The position numbers and the translations under genes are program-made. The notes below the pieces were generated by a model. That model worked only from the letters and a program-made list of their open reading frames with translations. It was not told the DNA's origin and ran no database searches. This document shows, piece by piece, positions 25,101-36,290 of a stretch of 64,000 nt of DNA. The stretch is from Maea johnstoni (lineage: Eukaryota > Annelida > Polychaeta > Spionida > Magelonidae): the NCBI GenBank assembly GCA_963942565.1, contig OZ012684.1:63614888-63678887 (forward strand), in the 5' to 3' direction. Every line of letters starts with the position of its first letter. Position 1 is the first letter of the stretch.

Positions 25101-28043
25101 TCCCAGGCAATCCATGATGCGGAGGCAGAACTCGACCTAGCCAAGGTCAAGTTTGATCGAATGCAGCGACAGCTTGCTACAGCGAAACTCAAAATCAGAG
25201 AACAGATGAAAAATAATGCAGGTAAAGATGTTTTAAAGATTATTGTGCCACCAGTATGTTGACTGCTTTTTGACCTCTCTGAAAGTGCCGCTACTATTCA
25301 CTAATGACAGTTTAGCCATTGTAAAGCTGGGCTATTTGAAAGTATCTGTCACAGCATTCTCCTTTTTGTTGTATTGATGGTTATTTTAGTAGTTTATTTA
25401 ATTGATTTACACAATAAGCTAAGATATAATCTTACTTAAAATTTATGTATACACTAATAATAAAACTTTCCTAAAAAATGTGATTGTTCTGCTTTAAGAG
25501 ATTCTGATACCATACCTGTCAACTCTCCTGATATCTTTAATATTCTCCTGATATCAGACCCCAGGTAAGCTGTTTCTGATATGGCTATGCATGATGTCTC
25601 CCGGAATTGGGTGATAGGACTGATTGCATGTTGCCAGGTATGTAATGCATTGTATTATGTCTGATATCTAGAGGAGTCGGGGGATGAGCTGCCGGGTCTC
25701 AAGGTGACCATAAAGGAGCTTGATGACGTCTTGCTGAGGGACGTGGGAGACAGGATCAAAAACTCAGGAAAGTATGTACACATAGCTAATTTCCTAACCC
25801 ATTCATACCCATAGCAGCCAAAAAAGGCTGGTTTTGATTCATGATCTCTAATCATAAACAGGCCTGTTTTGATTCACAATCTATTCTAAAGCTATTTTTA
25901 AAGGTACAGTAGAAAAAGACAACTCTTTTCATATTGTAACCACAATTTAAGTTGCAGTCAATAAAGTGTATGTATACTGGGCATAATGTGTTAATTTCAA
26001 GTTAATTAGACAACAATATTTGTTTACAACGTCCTTACAAGCTAGTATTTCAATCGGTTGATTTACACTATTACAGTTTATTTGCTATAGAAAAATGTAT
26101 AGTTTTGAATCTTGTGGCAGTTATATGCAAAAACAATAATGAAAGCCAAATTAGCCAATCACTCATTGTCTGCTTTTTTGTCTTTTCAGAGCATCTTATT
26201 TAGACTAAATCAGCATCAACATATTTAATTTGATTAAAATCATAAATGTCCGACTTCAGCTTTTATTTTGAAAACCTACATTATTAAACTGTACACCTTG
26301 TTTTCAAATGTGTTAGTAAAATTATGAAAATGACAAAATAAACATTTCTTTTGAAATCTTACCAAAGATTGTATTGGACATCCGACTTAAAGATTATGTT
26401 TTATCTACTTTTATCCTACTCAATGATGCATGAAAATTCAAAACCTTTAGCATAAAGTGCTAATACTGTTGTGTGCACTAGTTAAAAGACCAATGTTTTT
26501 TTTACAGATGGCCTTTAATCATGGATTCATCAGATCAGGTATCTACCTTCCTACGATACCGCGACACGAACTACCTCTGTGCCTTGAGCCCCAAAAATAT
26601 GGAACCAGAAAAGATCAGAATGGCACTTCTCGGTGCAATAAGGTCAGCATCTCAACTTCATCTGCACAATGGATTGAAAAAAGACTTTCTTTATATAATA
26701 TGTATAACAACATTATTAAATGATTCATTTTGAAGAAGACATGTAAAAGTCTTTAATTGACATCTCATAGAATTGTGCTATGTTGTGAAAATTATATTAC
26801 AATAATTATCTTTTCATTTTATCATGATATTCATAATTAATTGGTCAAAGATATTGCTTTCTATTACAAATGTTTTCGATTTAGAATACACCTGTAGGCA
26901 TTGTTACTTTTGAAGTGTTTTTCTTGAAGTGTTATACACCTAATATACATCATTTGAGGACTTTGATTATCATGATTATGAAGGCTCCCAACATTTGGAA
27001 AATAATAATAGTATGCAACTTGATATTACTTGTCCAAACTACTGGTTCATTTGTCCCAGTTCAAGGCACCTATAATTGTACTTTCTTTAATCATTTAGGT
27101 ATGGGAAGCCCATAGTTTTGGACATGATGGAGGTGGACATGTTCCAAGCCTGCACTGACCGTTTTGACATGATCGAAAAAGGGTTAATGGACATGATTCT
27201 AGACAAGACAATTATCACCAATGAAAGGTATATTTTACCTCAATACATCACCTTTTAAAAAACATCAGATTTCAATAGAGACAGATCATGAATTTCCCCA
27301 TGTAAAAGAGATTTTTATTGCAACCTGTATGTATAGACCACCTATCTTTAAGATTCACTATTGAGTCACTCATCAGTTGTTATAGTTTACAGGTTTGACG
27401 TGATAAACCTGTAGGGATAGACCATTTTCTGGCCTTCACTCATTAATAGATTTACCAGTCAGTCACTTACGTGATCTGACCCACGCATGCTAGGTCACCC
27501 CCATGTCCAAGTGGTTAAGCACAATGTGGCGCAAATAGGACGGTCATTGCAAACATTTTTTGAGTTTTGTGATTGACTTGGAGAAGGTTCAGCTTGAGGA
27601 ATGTAAAGAAGCTTAACAGTGACTAAATGCATTAGTTACTTGTAGTTTGCTAACTGGATGTAAATAATCAAAAAGGATATTTTCTTTTTCGTGATAGTAA
27701 AAGTACTTTCTATTTGAATTGCTAGTAGTATTGTTTTGGGACATAGATGTTTTAACAATACAATGAATTTTGGTATACCAAATTATGTCATAATATTTGA
27801 TGTAAGATAGTAAATTGTAAGACACTTTGCATCAATTTTTTTTTCTATACTTGCTGTGTTTTCTCTTTCAGATATCATTGCTTACTCAGGGAGGGAGACA
27901 GCCCACAATATGCAAAGAATCAGTTTATAGAATTCCGTGTGAAAAATTTCAACTTTATCCTTCTAACCAAAAACCCCTTTCCAAGTGAGATTCTTCTGGA
28001 AAAGTTGTACCCAATAAGGATTCATGTACCGACAAAATCATAA
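16144..28043 (+). CDS. IQANK1: IQ motif and ankyrin repeat-containing protein (IQANK1-like), complete, 13 coding exons
   Basis: Exons: 16144-16294, 17867-18069, 19200-19364, 21836-21965, 22561-22685, 23320-23522, 23963-24017, 24394-24486, 25107-25221, 25672-25771, 26508-26642, 27099-27227, 27872-28043; 1776 nt, 591 aa, all phases joining. A Lys/Thr/Ser-rich head starting MPPKKATTKSPVKG (1-74) is followed by one IQ motif (85-95, IQTHIRCFLAR), which in other proteins binds calmodulin. A charged helix (119-173) comes next, then two to three ankyrin repeats (about 209-285, NTPLSEAS, TPLYRAAFAGHLETAEMLL, NGADP). A coiled coil (about 300-415) follows. The C-terminal domain (447-588, KWPLIMDSSDQ then AIRYGKPIVLD then ENF-like KNFNFILLTK) resembles the dynein heavy-chain AAA_9 region. 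The function of the family is not established. A tail-to-tail paralogue follows. Exon 6 lies in a zone of serial duplication. Confidence 0.93.
18716..18900. mobile_element. Short hAT-like MITE (CAGGGTTCGAC ends)
   Basis: Starts CAGGGTTCGACTTT and ends GTGTCATACCCTG, which are imperfect inverted repeats. GGGCCCCTAG occurs near both ends. No clear 8-bp duplication is left. It lies in IQANK1 intron 2 and resembles the CAGGGCTCGAC element at 46645. Confidence 0.6.
19575..19747. mobile_element. Short hAT-like MITE (CAGGGCTTGAAA ends)
   Basis: The left end CAGGGCTTGAAATA is matched by the inverted right end AGGGCTCGAAAATA. About 173 bp, non-coding, in IQANK1 intron 3. The flanking duplication is not clear. 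Confidence 0.6.
21155..21360. repeat. Dispersed repeat, family H
   Basis: CAATGCTGATACTA followed by GACAAGACTTTT and ATGTTGGTATTCATTGGAA is matched at 24698-24800 (CAATGCTAATGCTA, ATGTTGGTATACATTGGAA). Both copies lie in IQANK1 introns. It is probably a MITE; its ends are not resolved. Confidence 0.55.
22733..23365. repeat. Serial duplication of the start of IQANK1 exon 6
   Basis: The exon start ATGCTGCTTCAGAATGGGGC, with its acceptor, occurs at 23235 and again 85 bp on at 23320 (the copy that runs on to a good donor). A worn copy ATGCTGCTTCAGAAAGGGGC starts at 22739 and is interrupted after about 26 bp. The matching 3' part (GTCTGTGTGCTAATGATAG, then AAGGTGGTC) is at about 22998-23060. About 230 bp of unrelated sequence separates the two halves. 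The 23235 copy has only a poor donor, so 23320-23522 is taken as the real exon. Confidence 0.85.
23707..23840. repeat. Dispersed repeat, family G, copy 1
   Basis: CTAGGGGTAGCACAAATAC and the following 100 bp (AATATTCATGAATACATT, AATAAAATATAC) match 36145-36290 (CTAGGAATGGCACAAATAC, TATTCTTGAATACATT, TGAAATATAC). Non-coding, in IQANK1 intron 6. Confidence 0.6.
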
Positions 28044-30625
28044 TGAACATTGAAACAATACTTAAGGTAGCTTATGGGGTTGATTTCCTTAACTCAATTT
28101 TTCTTCTACCAAGCTTTTTTTTTTTGACAATTTAGCCTAAGCAAATTAGAAAAGATCAATATAGAGAGAAGGGTACTATATTTCTTACTATGTTCAAATT
28201 ACATAACCATTTCTTTCTGAATTTTTGTTAAAAATGAATAAAAAGGTGAAGGAAAAGTATAGAAGGAAAAGGATGTAGACTTCAAAATATGTAAAAAGAA
28301 AACTCAAAATGACCCTATATCCGCAAATAGATTCCATGATCGATCGATCGAGCCACCTCAAGGGTATATCTTAAAGTTCATTTCTAAGTACTATGAATTT
28401 GAGTAACCACCAACCTAATACTTCGATTCAAGGAAGTGTTTTATTCTGGCGTACCATGTGAAATGCCTTTGATAAGGTAATGGATTCTTAATTATAGATG
28501 AACACATGTGCAAGTTTTAACTATAATCCAGAACTTCCGCACTACATTACGTTCTAGGCCAACAATAGAGTGCTTCCAGCTGCAGATAGATGAGTTTGGG
28601 TGATTGGGATTTTACACCATATATATTTTAAGAACTGGACTAACACTTGGACAAGCAGAGACATAGATACATGTTTAACCCTTTTGAATGTGTTATTTAA
28701 TTTGAGACCTTTTATAGTAGTTGTTGAAACTATAGTATAGAAGTTAAGTGTTGAAAATCTTAAATTTGGTAGTATTAATCTCTGTGTGGTTACTATTTCA
28801 GATAATATTAACAATTACTTATGAACATGTATTAAGGTTACCATTTTATCATGGTATTCCATGTAGATTGTTTTCTGGTGCCACAACTGATCAGATTAGA
28901 ATTATCAATCATCGTCTTCTTGGGCTTTCTCTGTATCTCAACACCGGAGTGACCAAAAGAGGTTTTTCTTAGTATGTTTTCTAATAATAGCATCCTTTGA
29001 TGGATACAGAAAACCTTGCTTACCTCAGACAAATAGGGACCAAGCTAAAGTGTCCAAGGTAACAGAGATCCGAGTTACGTAATAAAAATGTATGTAGAAT
29101 CAGAGACGTTGATTAAATAGACCTCTCTGGTAGAATGATTTGGCATTAATGCTTTTGTCCAGGTTACATAAAGATCTGAGGTAGGCAAGTCTGAGGTCAG
29201 TGAGATTTACTGTATATATAAAGCAGAAATGCTTAACAGAATACAAACGTCATTCTGTCTAGTAATTTTGAATACTAGCTTTCTACCAAAATTCTGAATA
29301 TCATCACAGCATCTAGATAATGTAGATTCAAGGAAAATCGGATCATGGATAGGTTAACATATACAAGTACCGGGTCTCACTAAAAGACAAACGCCACCGA
29401 ATGCCAACAAACGCCACTGAACGCCAACAAATACCACTGAATGCCACCTAACGCCGCCGAACGCGTACCTACCAAGTACCTACTTCCAAAAGAGCATTGC
29501 TTTGATTTTTTCACTTAGGCATGAACTGAACACATATAATAGAAAAGGGGAAACTGTGTACATAGATTATAGCATGTAATGTAAATATACTCATGTAAAC
29601 ATAGTGAATAAAAGAAGCATAATACAGCAGTAATAGTTGCTTGTTCATCCTGAGTAAAGATACTTAGCAAAGGTAGGAATCATACTCCCATTTAATGCAG
29701 GTGTAGAAACTTCTACTTCATCTCACATTCTTCAGAGACTAGTATAGTCTAAGGGTTTAGTCACAATGAAGATTGGATGATACAATACAATTGAAAGTAG
29801 TATCATATCATTAGTATCATTTTATATCAATCATCTGTGTCAAACCTACTCTGTTTGCCAGAACCTCCTCATTTAGAGGGTGTGTACACAAATCTAGAGC
29901 ACTTTATCCTTCCAATGCCACCCACACATACATGGTAACATAACCTAGAGAACTATCCACACGTGTGAGATAATCAAATTCATATTAAGAAAACTCCAGC
30001 TTGCCAATTTAAAAGACCCCCTAAATAAATTGAAAATTATGCAGTTGGCTGTCAGAATGTTGTGCTTGGTACAAGGTTCATTTTGATTTGTCACATGACT
30101 ACCAAGTTATATTACGGTAGATAGTCAAACATGAACAACCTGTTACTGGATGGAAATTATCCCCATTACAATTTGGCACCATATATTTGTGGGAAAAATT
30201 ACAATTTGGGCTCACAAGAGTTAACAGTCTTTCTTTCTTTAAATTTTGATGCAATCAGCAATGTGCTGTGCATCTGGTTTTTATTAAACATGAACATAGT
30301 ATATTTCTTAGTTAACAGTTGGCTGTTAGCAAAGATTGAATTGGAAGAGAGGCATAAATCCCTCTAAACATTACATTCTACCACATACATATGCAGTGGA
30401 ATTTATTAGCTTGAACCCCTCCATAAATTAGATTGAATTGTGAATGTATTTGAAATGCAAAGTAAAATAAATCTTCTTGTATATATAATGAGCACATTCA
30501 CTTTTCAACTTTTTCTTCCTACATATATCTTGATCCTAGATATTCATATTGTGCACTTGATGTGTGCCTATTACTATACAATTTTACAAAAGTACAGACT
30601 TCTTATTTCAATATTTACATCCATA
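28044..30625. other. Interval between the convergent IQANK1 pair
   Basis: Holds the IQANK1 3' UTR, with a candidate poly(A) signal AATAAA at 28237-28242. For the minus-strand paralogue there is a candidate signal at 30402-30407, about 220 bp past its stop. Near 29160-29215 GATCTGAGGTAGGCAAG and CAGTGAGATTTACTGTA look like the end of a Tc1/mariner- or pogo-type MITE (weak). A 10-bp tandem repeat is at 29371-29465. No further coding exon could be supported. Confidence 0.55.
29371..29465. repeat. 10-bp tandem repeat with leader, copy 1
   Basis: The leader CGGGTCTCACTAAAAGACAA is followed by about eight imperfect 10-bp units of the type ACGCCACCGA. The same leader and a related 10-bp unit occur at 34828-34933. 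Confidence 0.85.
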
Positions 30626-31998
30626 TTATTTTGTGACATTGATGACAAGCATACGGTTTGTAAGTTCTGGACTTGGTACTGGATGTGAAGTGATCAAAAT
30701 AAAGCTGAAATTTTCCACCAACATTTCCACTTGGAACTTGTTGAACTCTGCATGCGAATACTCATCTCCATCAGTATCTCTTATCAGAGAGAAATAGCTG
30801 CAAGAAAAATGCATTCTAGATCTAGTACATGCAAAGATTATTATTCAAAATTCAGTTGTTAATTTAAAATCATCAATTAACATTTAACCATTTCTACTCA
30901 TTTTTATTTATGATTACTGCTTCCTGAGAATCACTTTTACTTTCAGTGACCAAGGATTTTAAAGTAAAGCCTTAATCACAAAGATTATTTGGTCAAATTT
31001 ACTTAAATTTTAAGCAAGTATTTTCAAAATGTATGAAATAATAAAAAGCATATACACACATATATATATATATATATATACCTTTTTAAAATCTATATTC
31101 TTTTGAAATATATTCTTGTTGAATCTAGAGGTTTGTTATTGGCATACTCAATGTATTCTCATAATAATAATAATAATAATAACAATAATAATAATTATTA
31201 TTATTATTTTTATATTTATGATGACAATAATAATGATGATAATAAAAAAAAAATTATAATAATAATACTAATAATAATGATAATAATCACAATACTACTA
31301 ATAATAAAAATGATCATAATGATAATTGTAATAGGGATGATTACAGCAGATATCATTGAAATAGTAACTCTTAACAATGAACAATGGTAGAAATATAATC
31401 TGATACCTCTTGTCTTTGAGAAGAGATTTGTCCAAGATGCTGTCCAGGAGGCCTGTTTGGATCTGGTCAAAGCAAACACTACTCCCATTGTACATGTCCC
31501 CATTCATAAAGTCCAAAACAAATGGCTTTCCAAACCTGAAGAGCAATTGAGAAATGTATGCAGAAAATGTCAGAGGATATCTGGATTGCACTTGAAATCA
31601 ATTTTTACTGCTTTAACAAGAGAATTGATTACTTTAATTCTATCGGCTGAAACTTATTCTTGCATGCCTGTCAAGTGGAAAATATGCCTAGATATGAACA
31701 AAGAGGTGATGAAAAGAAATTTAAGAAATTTAATTATCAGTGGCTATTTTTTCATGGAATGTTGAAATGATATATTGCCAGTGATTAAAAATTAAAAGTA
31801 CCATTATCTGATGGTTATACCCTTATAATGTATTGTGATTAACGGGATGAATTTTCACAGCTTTAACAGAATAGTTCACAAAGGTGTGGTATTGGGGATA
31901 ACCACAGCCTATCCCCATGTCTAATGGTAACTTTTTCACTTCCCCGCGAGACATGACGAACACTTTTCCGATCATGTTCTCCCTCATCCAACATCAGT

Positions 31999-32093
<95 letters not shown>

Positions 32094-34462
32094 TGTACGT
32101 ACATAGAGTGTGAGTGCGTGTGTGTGTGTGCGTATCGATCTACAGCAGCTCAGCGTTCGAGCTTACCTGATTGCCCCTAGTAGTGCCATTCTGATACGTT
32201 CTGGTTCCATGTTTGAAGGGTCCATCGCACATAAGACATTGGTGTGCTGGTACTTGAGGAACGTGGCAGCAACTCCTGTATGGTCTACGACTAACGGCCA
32301 TCTGAGGATTACAAATGAAAACTGTGTACCACATATGCATGGAGCATATAAAAGCCATTGCACTTGCAGTTGGTTGATTGTGATGTATTAAAGTCTCTAA
32401 TCTTATCTATCAAGAGCTATACAGTAACGGCGTCAAATTTAAACTGTGGCGAAGAAAACATTGCGTGAGCAGGAACGCGTCGCCTTCAATGGTATCCTAT
32501 TTGAATTCTTTGTCATAGATGAAGGTTTTATCCAGTTCAGTATACACTTTAGTACATATAAATGAATATGGGGCAATTTAGGTATATATAGTTAAGTAAT
32601 TTCGGGGTTATCATTTCGTAACTATGGTTGTGTGGCTCGAGCCATACACATTGACCCTCTCCGCAAACTTATTCAGAAGGTTCATATCTTATGCGGGCTC
32701 ACGATGCTTTGGAAGCGTATTCGTTGTAGATGGGTATATGAGACCCGGAAATCGAAAAATAAAATCAAATATGCAAGTATGTCACCATTTCTCAATCTCA
32801 ATTCGTGATTTCAATGATTTTTTAATCACAAACCTCAATTGACCATAGTAAAAGTTGTAAAACGCTTCTTTAGATGCGGTGCCCCTTTTGAGTGAAACAT
32901 ACGATATTAAAGACATTCTTTAATGCACGAAGGTGCTACATGTTCTGTGGTGTTACATAGAGGTTTTAACTTATCTATTTAACTCCAAACTTACTTCCCA
33001 GACTTCTTGATTGTATTTCCCTCGTCTTTGATTAACACCTTTCCTAGATCTTTAACTACCACTGTCAGACTTTGCTGAACATCCTCTGGTGCGCCTGATA
33101 AAATAAAGCACAATTATACAAATCAGTATTGCTGTAAACATAGACAGTGATAATGATTTCAGCTGTAATTAATCGCGTTCAAAAATGTCCACTGTCAAAT
33201 TTGGCCATCCTAAAAATCTAATAACAGACCATTTCCTTTTTTCCTTTATATGTTATTGGAGGGGGGGTGAGTAAATAGGTGTTGTAGACTTCAATAGTTA
33301 TCTAGGGTTTTGGATGGTATCGGGAATGGGGGAGATATTGATAAACATTGTAATGATTGTTTCATGTGTGTAATATCTGAGGTTACTTCGTGTTCTTTTT
33401 CAGGCGATTACTCGTAACGTACAATAGCTACTAATATAATAGTAATGTCGGCGTCTACATCTTTACTTTGATTCTAGTGGCAGGAACATCGACAGTTCTC
33501 ATATACTGATAAACGTGAAGGGCTATTTTTTGCGGACATCCGAGGCCTACCATTTGAAAACAAAACGAAGGGTCCAGAGCATTTTAGCAGCAAAAGCCAC
33601 AATTACTGTTTATGGTCGAAAACTGTCCTAATTGTTGTCACGGATCTGAATCATACTAACTTATACATAAAATGTTGATTTCGCCCATTAGGCGCCCATT
33701 CTAAGATTTGAAAGCTGTATCAAACAATAAGGAAGTTTATAGGAGTTAATCAGTACTAGTTGGATCCGTATTTAATGGGGCGCCGTTTGTAACATTTGTA
33801 ATTCTGTTGATTTCTTACAAGTCTGTCGACAGAATTCTAAGCTGTCGCACGTTTTGAAGTCTGTCGCACATTCACTAGTATGTGGTTTCAACAAGGACTT
33901 ATATTGCTTATGTATTGGTTTCTGTCATAAACAATTGGTCGCTCACCAGAAAGCAGTAGAGTAGAATAAGTCGACCAAAGGCAGGCTACTGTGAAAAACT
34001 TGCATAACATTGCCTGATTACTACTAAACTCAATAAACGCAGGGCTTGGTTGTTAGTGTATTTTAGGAAGGTCGCACATGCTTCTGTACAATAGCGTCAC
34101 CATTACTCGAGATGAGGACTACATATATATATAGATAATACAATACCATCGTCTATCTTTGCTGCCGCTAGCCCCTTCTCCACGTCCGAAACAGTTTCTG
34201 CGTCCTTTGTGGTTCCTTTCGATGCCCCCTCTTTGGCAGTCTTAGCAGTTACCGATGACTTAGCTTTGGTTGTTTTCACTGAGGACTTCACCGATGATTT
34301 GGTTGTTGTTGTTTTTGTTGTTGCACCAGCCTTTGTGCTGGTCGTGTTTTTGGACACCTTTGATGTTGTTGACTTCGATGAAGCCTTGCTGGGGGATGTA
34401 GTGCCGGGTTTGGTAACTGTCTTGGTGCCCCCTGTCTTCGTGGGGGATGCTTTAGGTGGCAT
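30626..34462 (-). CDS. Short IQANK1 paralogue: basic low-complexity head plus dynein AAA_9-like domain, 5 exons
   Basis: Exons in transcript order: 34462-34147, 33094-32995, 32301-32167, 31535-31407, 30797-30626; 852 nt, 283 aa, with all GT-AG borders and phases joining. Residues 1-105 start [18 protein letters not shown] and are almost only Lys, Thr, Ser and Ala. Residues 106-283 align end to end with IQANK1 414-591. Exon 3 alone matches at 30 of 46 residues by my alignment ([41 protein letters not shown]). Exons 2-5 are 100, 135, 129 and 172 nt, identical in size and phase to IQANK1 exons 10-13. The IQ motif, ankyrin repeats and coiled coil are absent, and no exon for them was found in intron 1. 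The frame is open, so it looks functional. The role is unknown. Confidence 0.88.
31064..31335. repeat. (TA)n and (ATA/ATT)n microsatellite zone
   Basis: Short (TA)n at 31064-31080, then imperfect AAT/ATT/GAT triplets at 31158-31335. Part is palindromic (AATAATAAT running into ATTATTATT). It lies in the last intron of the IQANK1 paralogue. Asn/Ile-rich open frames here are artefacts. Confidence 0.95.
32001..32132. repeat. (TA)n then (TG)n microsatellite
   Basis: Pure TA from about 32001 to 32088, then GTACGTACATAGAGTGTGAGTG and GTGTGTGTGTG up to 32132. It starts about 35 bp downstream (in transcript sense) of exon 3 of the IQANK1 paralogue. Confidence 0.98.
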
Positions 34463-34827
34463 AGTTAGGCCTGTTCTGCGAGACTGTGAGGTTAACTAAC
34501 ATCTACTACCTAACTAAGTACCCCTGTACTGATACTGTGGGTCGCTATGGGGGCATGTAAACAACAGTCCCGCCGCATAGGCCGACGGTCAAAGGCCGCT
34601 AGCCGGCCCAGTGAGCAAGGCTTTGTGCCAAACCAGTAACCTGTAATTTGATTAATGTCTCAGCAGGCCAAACGTGGGGTTTAAATAGTTGAGGGGTGCA
34701 TACATGTGGGGGTTAAACATCATGTATGATGGGAAGACAAAACGAGGGACAGACCGGATACTTGGTAGGATATATAGGACGGGAGGACGGGGAAGGGTAC
34801 GAGATGCATTCTCAGCCTTATCTGAGA

Positions 34828-34933
34828 CGGGTGTCACTAAAAGGCGAACGCAACCGAACGCACCCGAACGCACCCGAACGCAAACGAACGCGTCCAAACG
34901 CAACCGAACGCAAACGAACGCGCCCGAACGCAA
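34828..34933. repeat. 10-bp tandem repeat with leader, copy 2
   Basis: The leader ACGGGTGTCACTAAAAGGCG is followed by nine regular units of CGAACGCAMC, one base-pair set per 10 bp. It is CpG-rich against an AT-rich background. The leader matches that at 29371. Confidence 0.9.
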
Positions 34934-35399
34934 TCTACGAAATATACGCGGCTCTGACGGCTAGTGACTCTCGATGTGGACCCTTTTTTTGGTGTGTCTG
35001 GCCAGAGCCCAATTTCTTTTCATGGAGTTAGAGCTCAATTATGTTTTTCACTGATTATCAGGGCTCAATATTTTTTTCAAAGAATTTCAGGGCACGATAT
35101 TTTTTTTCAATTACCGGTATATATACAATATACCAACACATGGTAAAGCCTAGTAGGTAGGCTATACCATAAGCTGCATTGGTCAGCATGACTTGGTGAC
35201 TTGGCTATATTCAAGCCAGGGGGGGGGGGGGGTATCTGTAGGATTTCTACTGAGGATTAAATCTTGCATAAGGAAACTTGTTATGAATGTGGTAGCAGTA
35301 TCACGTATTGCGTAAAAATAAGCTTATGGTTATGTGGGCTGCATGAATGCATAGGCTGATATCCAGATGAACTGGAAGCGGGCACACCTGGGTAGCGGG

Positions 35400-35830
35400 T
35401 CACAGTCCCGGGGGGGGGGGGGGGGGGGCACTTGGGTATTTAGGGGGGCACATACGCTCGTTATCAAAATTAAAGAATACCCCTAAAGCACTGATTTCTG
35501 GCAAAAAAGCACCCTTATTTTAATAAAACGCTGATTTTTTCCACTAAATAAACACCCCTTCTTTTATCAAAACACTGACATTGGATGAACGGGAACACGT
35601 ATTTTAACTTAAGATGTTATAATCCTCTGCGTGTTTAGCGGCAGCAAACTCGGACGCCCAGTCACTTCGGGAGTCACTCGGCGTCAGAGCCGCGTATATT
35701 TCGTGGATTGTAAGGGGATTTTGACCCCCATACTTCGTACCTGGGTACAAAAAAGTACCCTTCTTTTACAAAATCGCGGACATGCGGGTCTTAAGAAAAG
35801 ACCCCTTCTTCCGCGAATTACGTAACCTAC
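35400..35830. repeat. G-run followed by irregular repeats of a CACCCTTCTTTTA-type unit
   Basis: After a 19-base G run (35410-35428), units such as GCACCCTTATTTTAATAAAA (about 35508), ACACCCCTTCTTTTATCAAA (about 35551) and GTACCCTTCTTTTACAAAAT (about 35754) recur at uneven spacing. It looks like a mosaic repeat or part of an unidentified element. Confidence 0.55.
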
Positions 35831-36144
35831 TCCACGTACAACCCCTCGTGTAGCAACTGCTTGCTTGCACTGAATCGAAAGCTACCTAACCTACTACATA
35901 TAGGCCTTAGTGGCACCCCTACAACATTGTGTATACGTTTAGGTGGTTCAGACTGCCATGTGCACCTGGCATTAGAGTTTTACAAACCAAAGTAGTCAAG
36001 TTATTAGCTGTTTAAAGAAATCTAGCCTGTTTGAATTCTATGCATAGTCAAGGCTGTAGAAATTAAAATGCTAATTATACCAATTCATTAAAAAAAAGCC
36101 TGGTTTTAGTTTCAGAAATGATTTGCTACTAATGTGGGACAGAC

Positions 36145-36290
36145 CTAGGAATGGCACAAATACAGAGGGTGTTGAATACACGTGTATTCACAAACATAAT
36201 TTCTTGCTGATAAATACAAAGTATTCTTGAATACATTTTCGGAAAATGAATGAAATATACATACAATATCTGTATTTTGCCTCTGTACAG
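36145..36290. repeat. Dispersed repeat, family G, copy 2
   Basis: Matches 23707-23840 (CTAGGAATGGCACAAATAC, TTGAATACATT, GAAATATACATACAA). Contains a short palindrome AATACACGTGTATT. Confidence 0.6.

Noticed and set aside
27495-27525. tRNA- or SINE-like A box (TCCAAGTGGTTAAGC)
   Set aside because: No B box at the right distance and no similarity to the three SINE copies beyond this short stretch.
31103-31591. Asn/Ile-rich frames around the triplet repeats, also at 58231-58636
   Set aside because: They are low-complexity translations of AAT/ATT repeats; the real exon nearby is 31535-31407 on the minus strand.
34209-34499. 96-codon plus-strand Val/Asp-rich frame
   Set aside because: Antisense of the Lys/Thr-rich exon 1 of the IQANK1 paralogue.
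34689-35031. 91- and 101-codon Arg/Thr/Asn-rich frames
   Set aside because: They are translations of the 10-bp CGAACGCAMC repeat.
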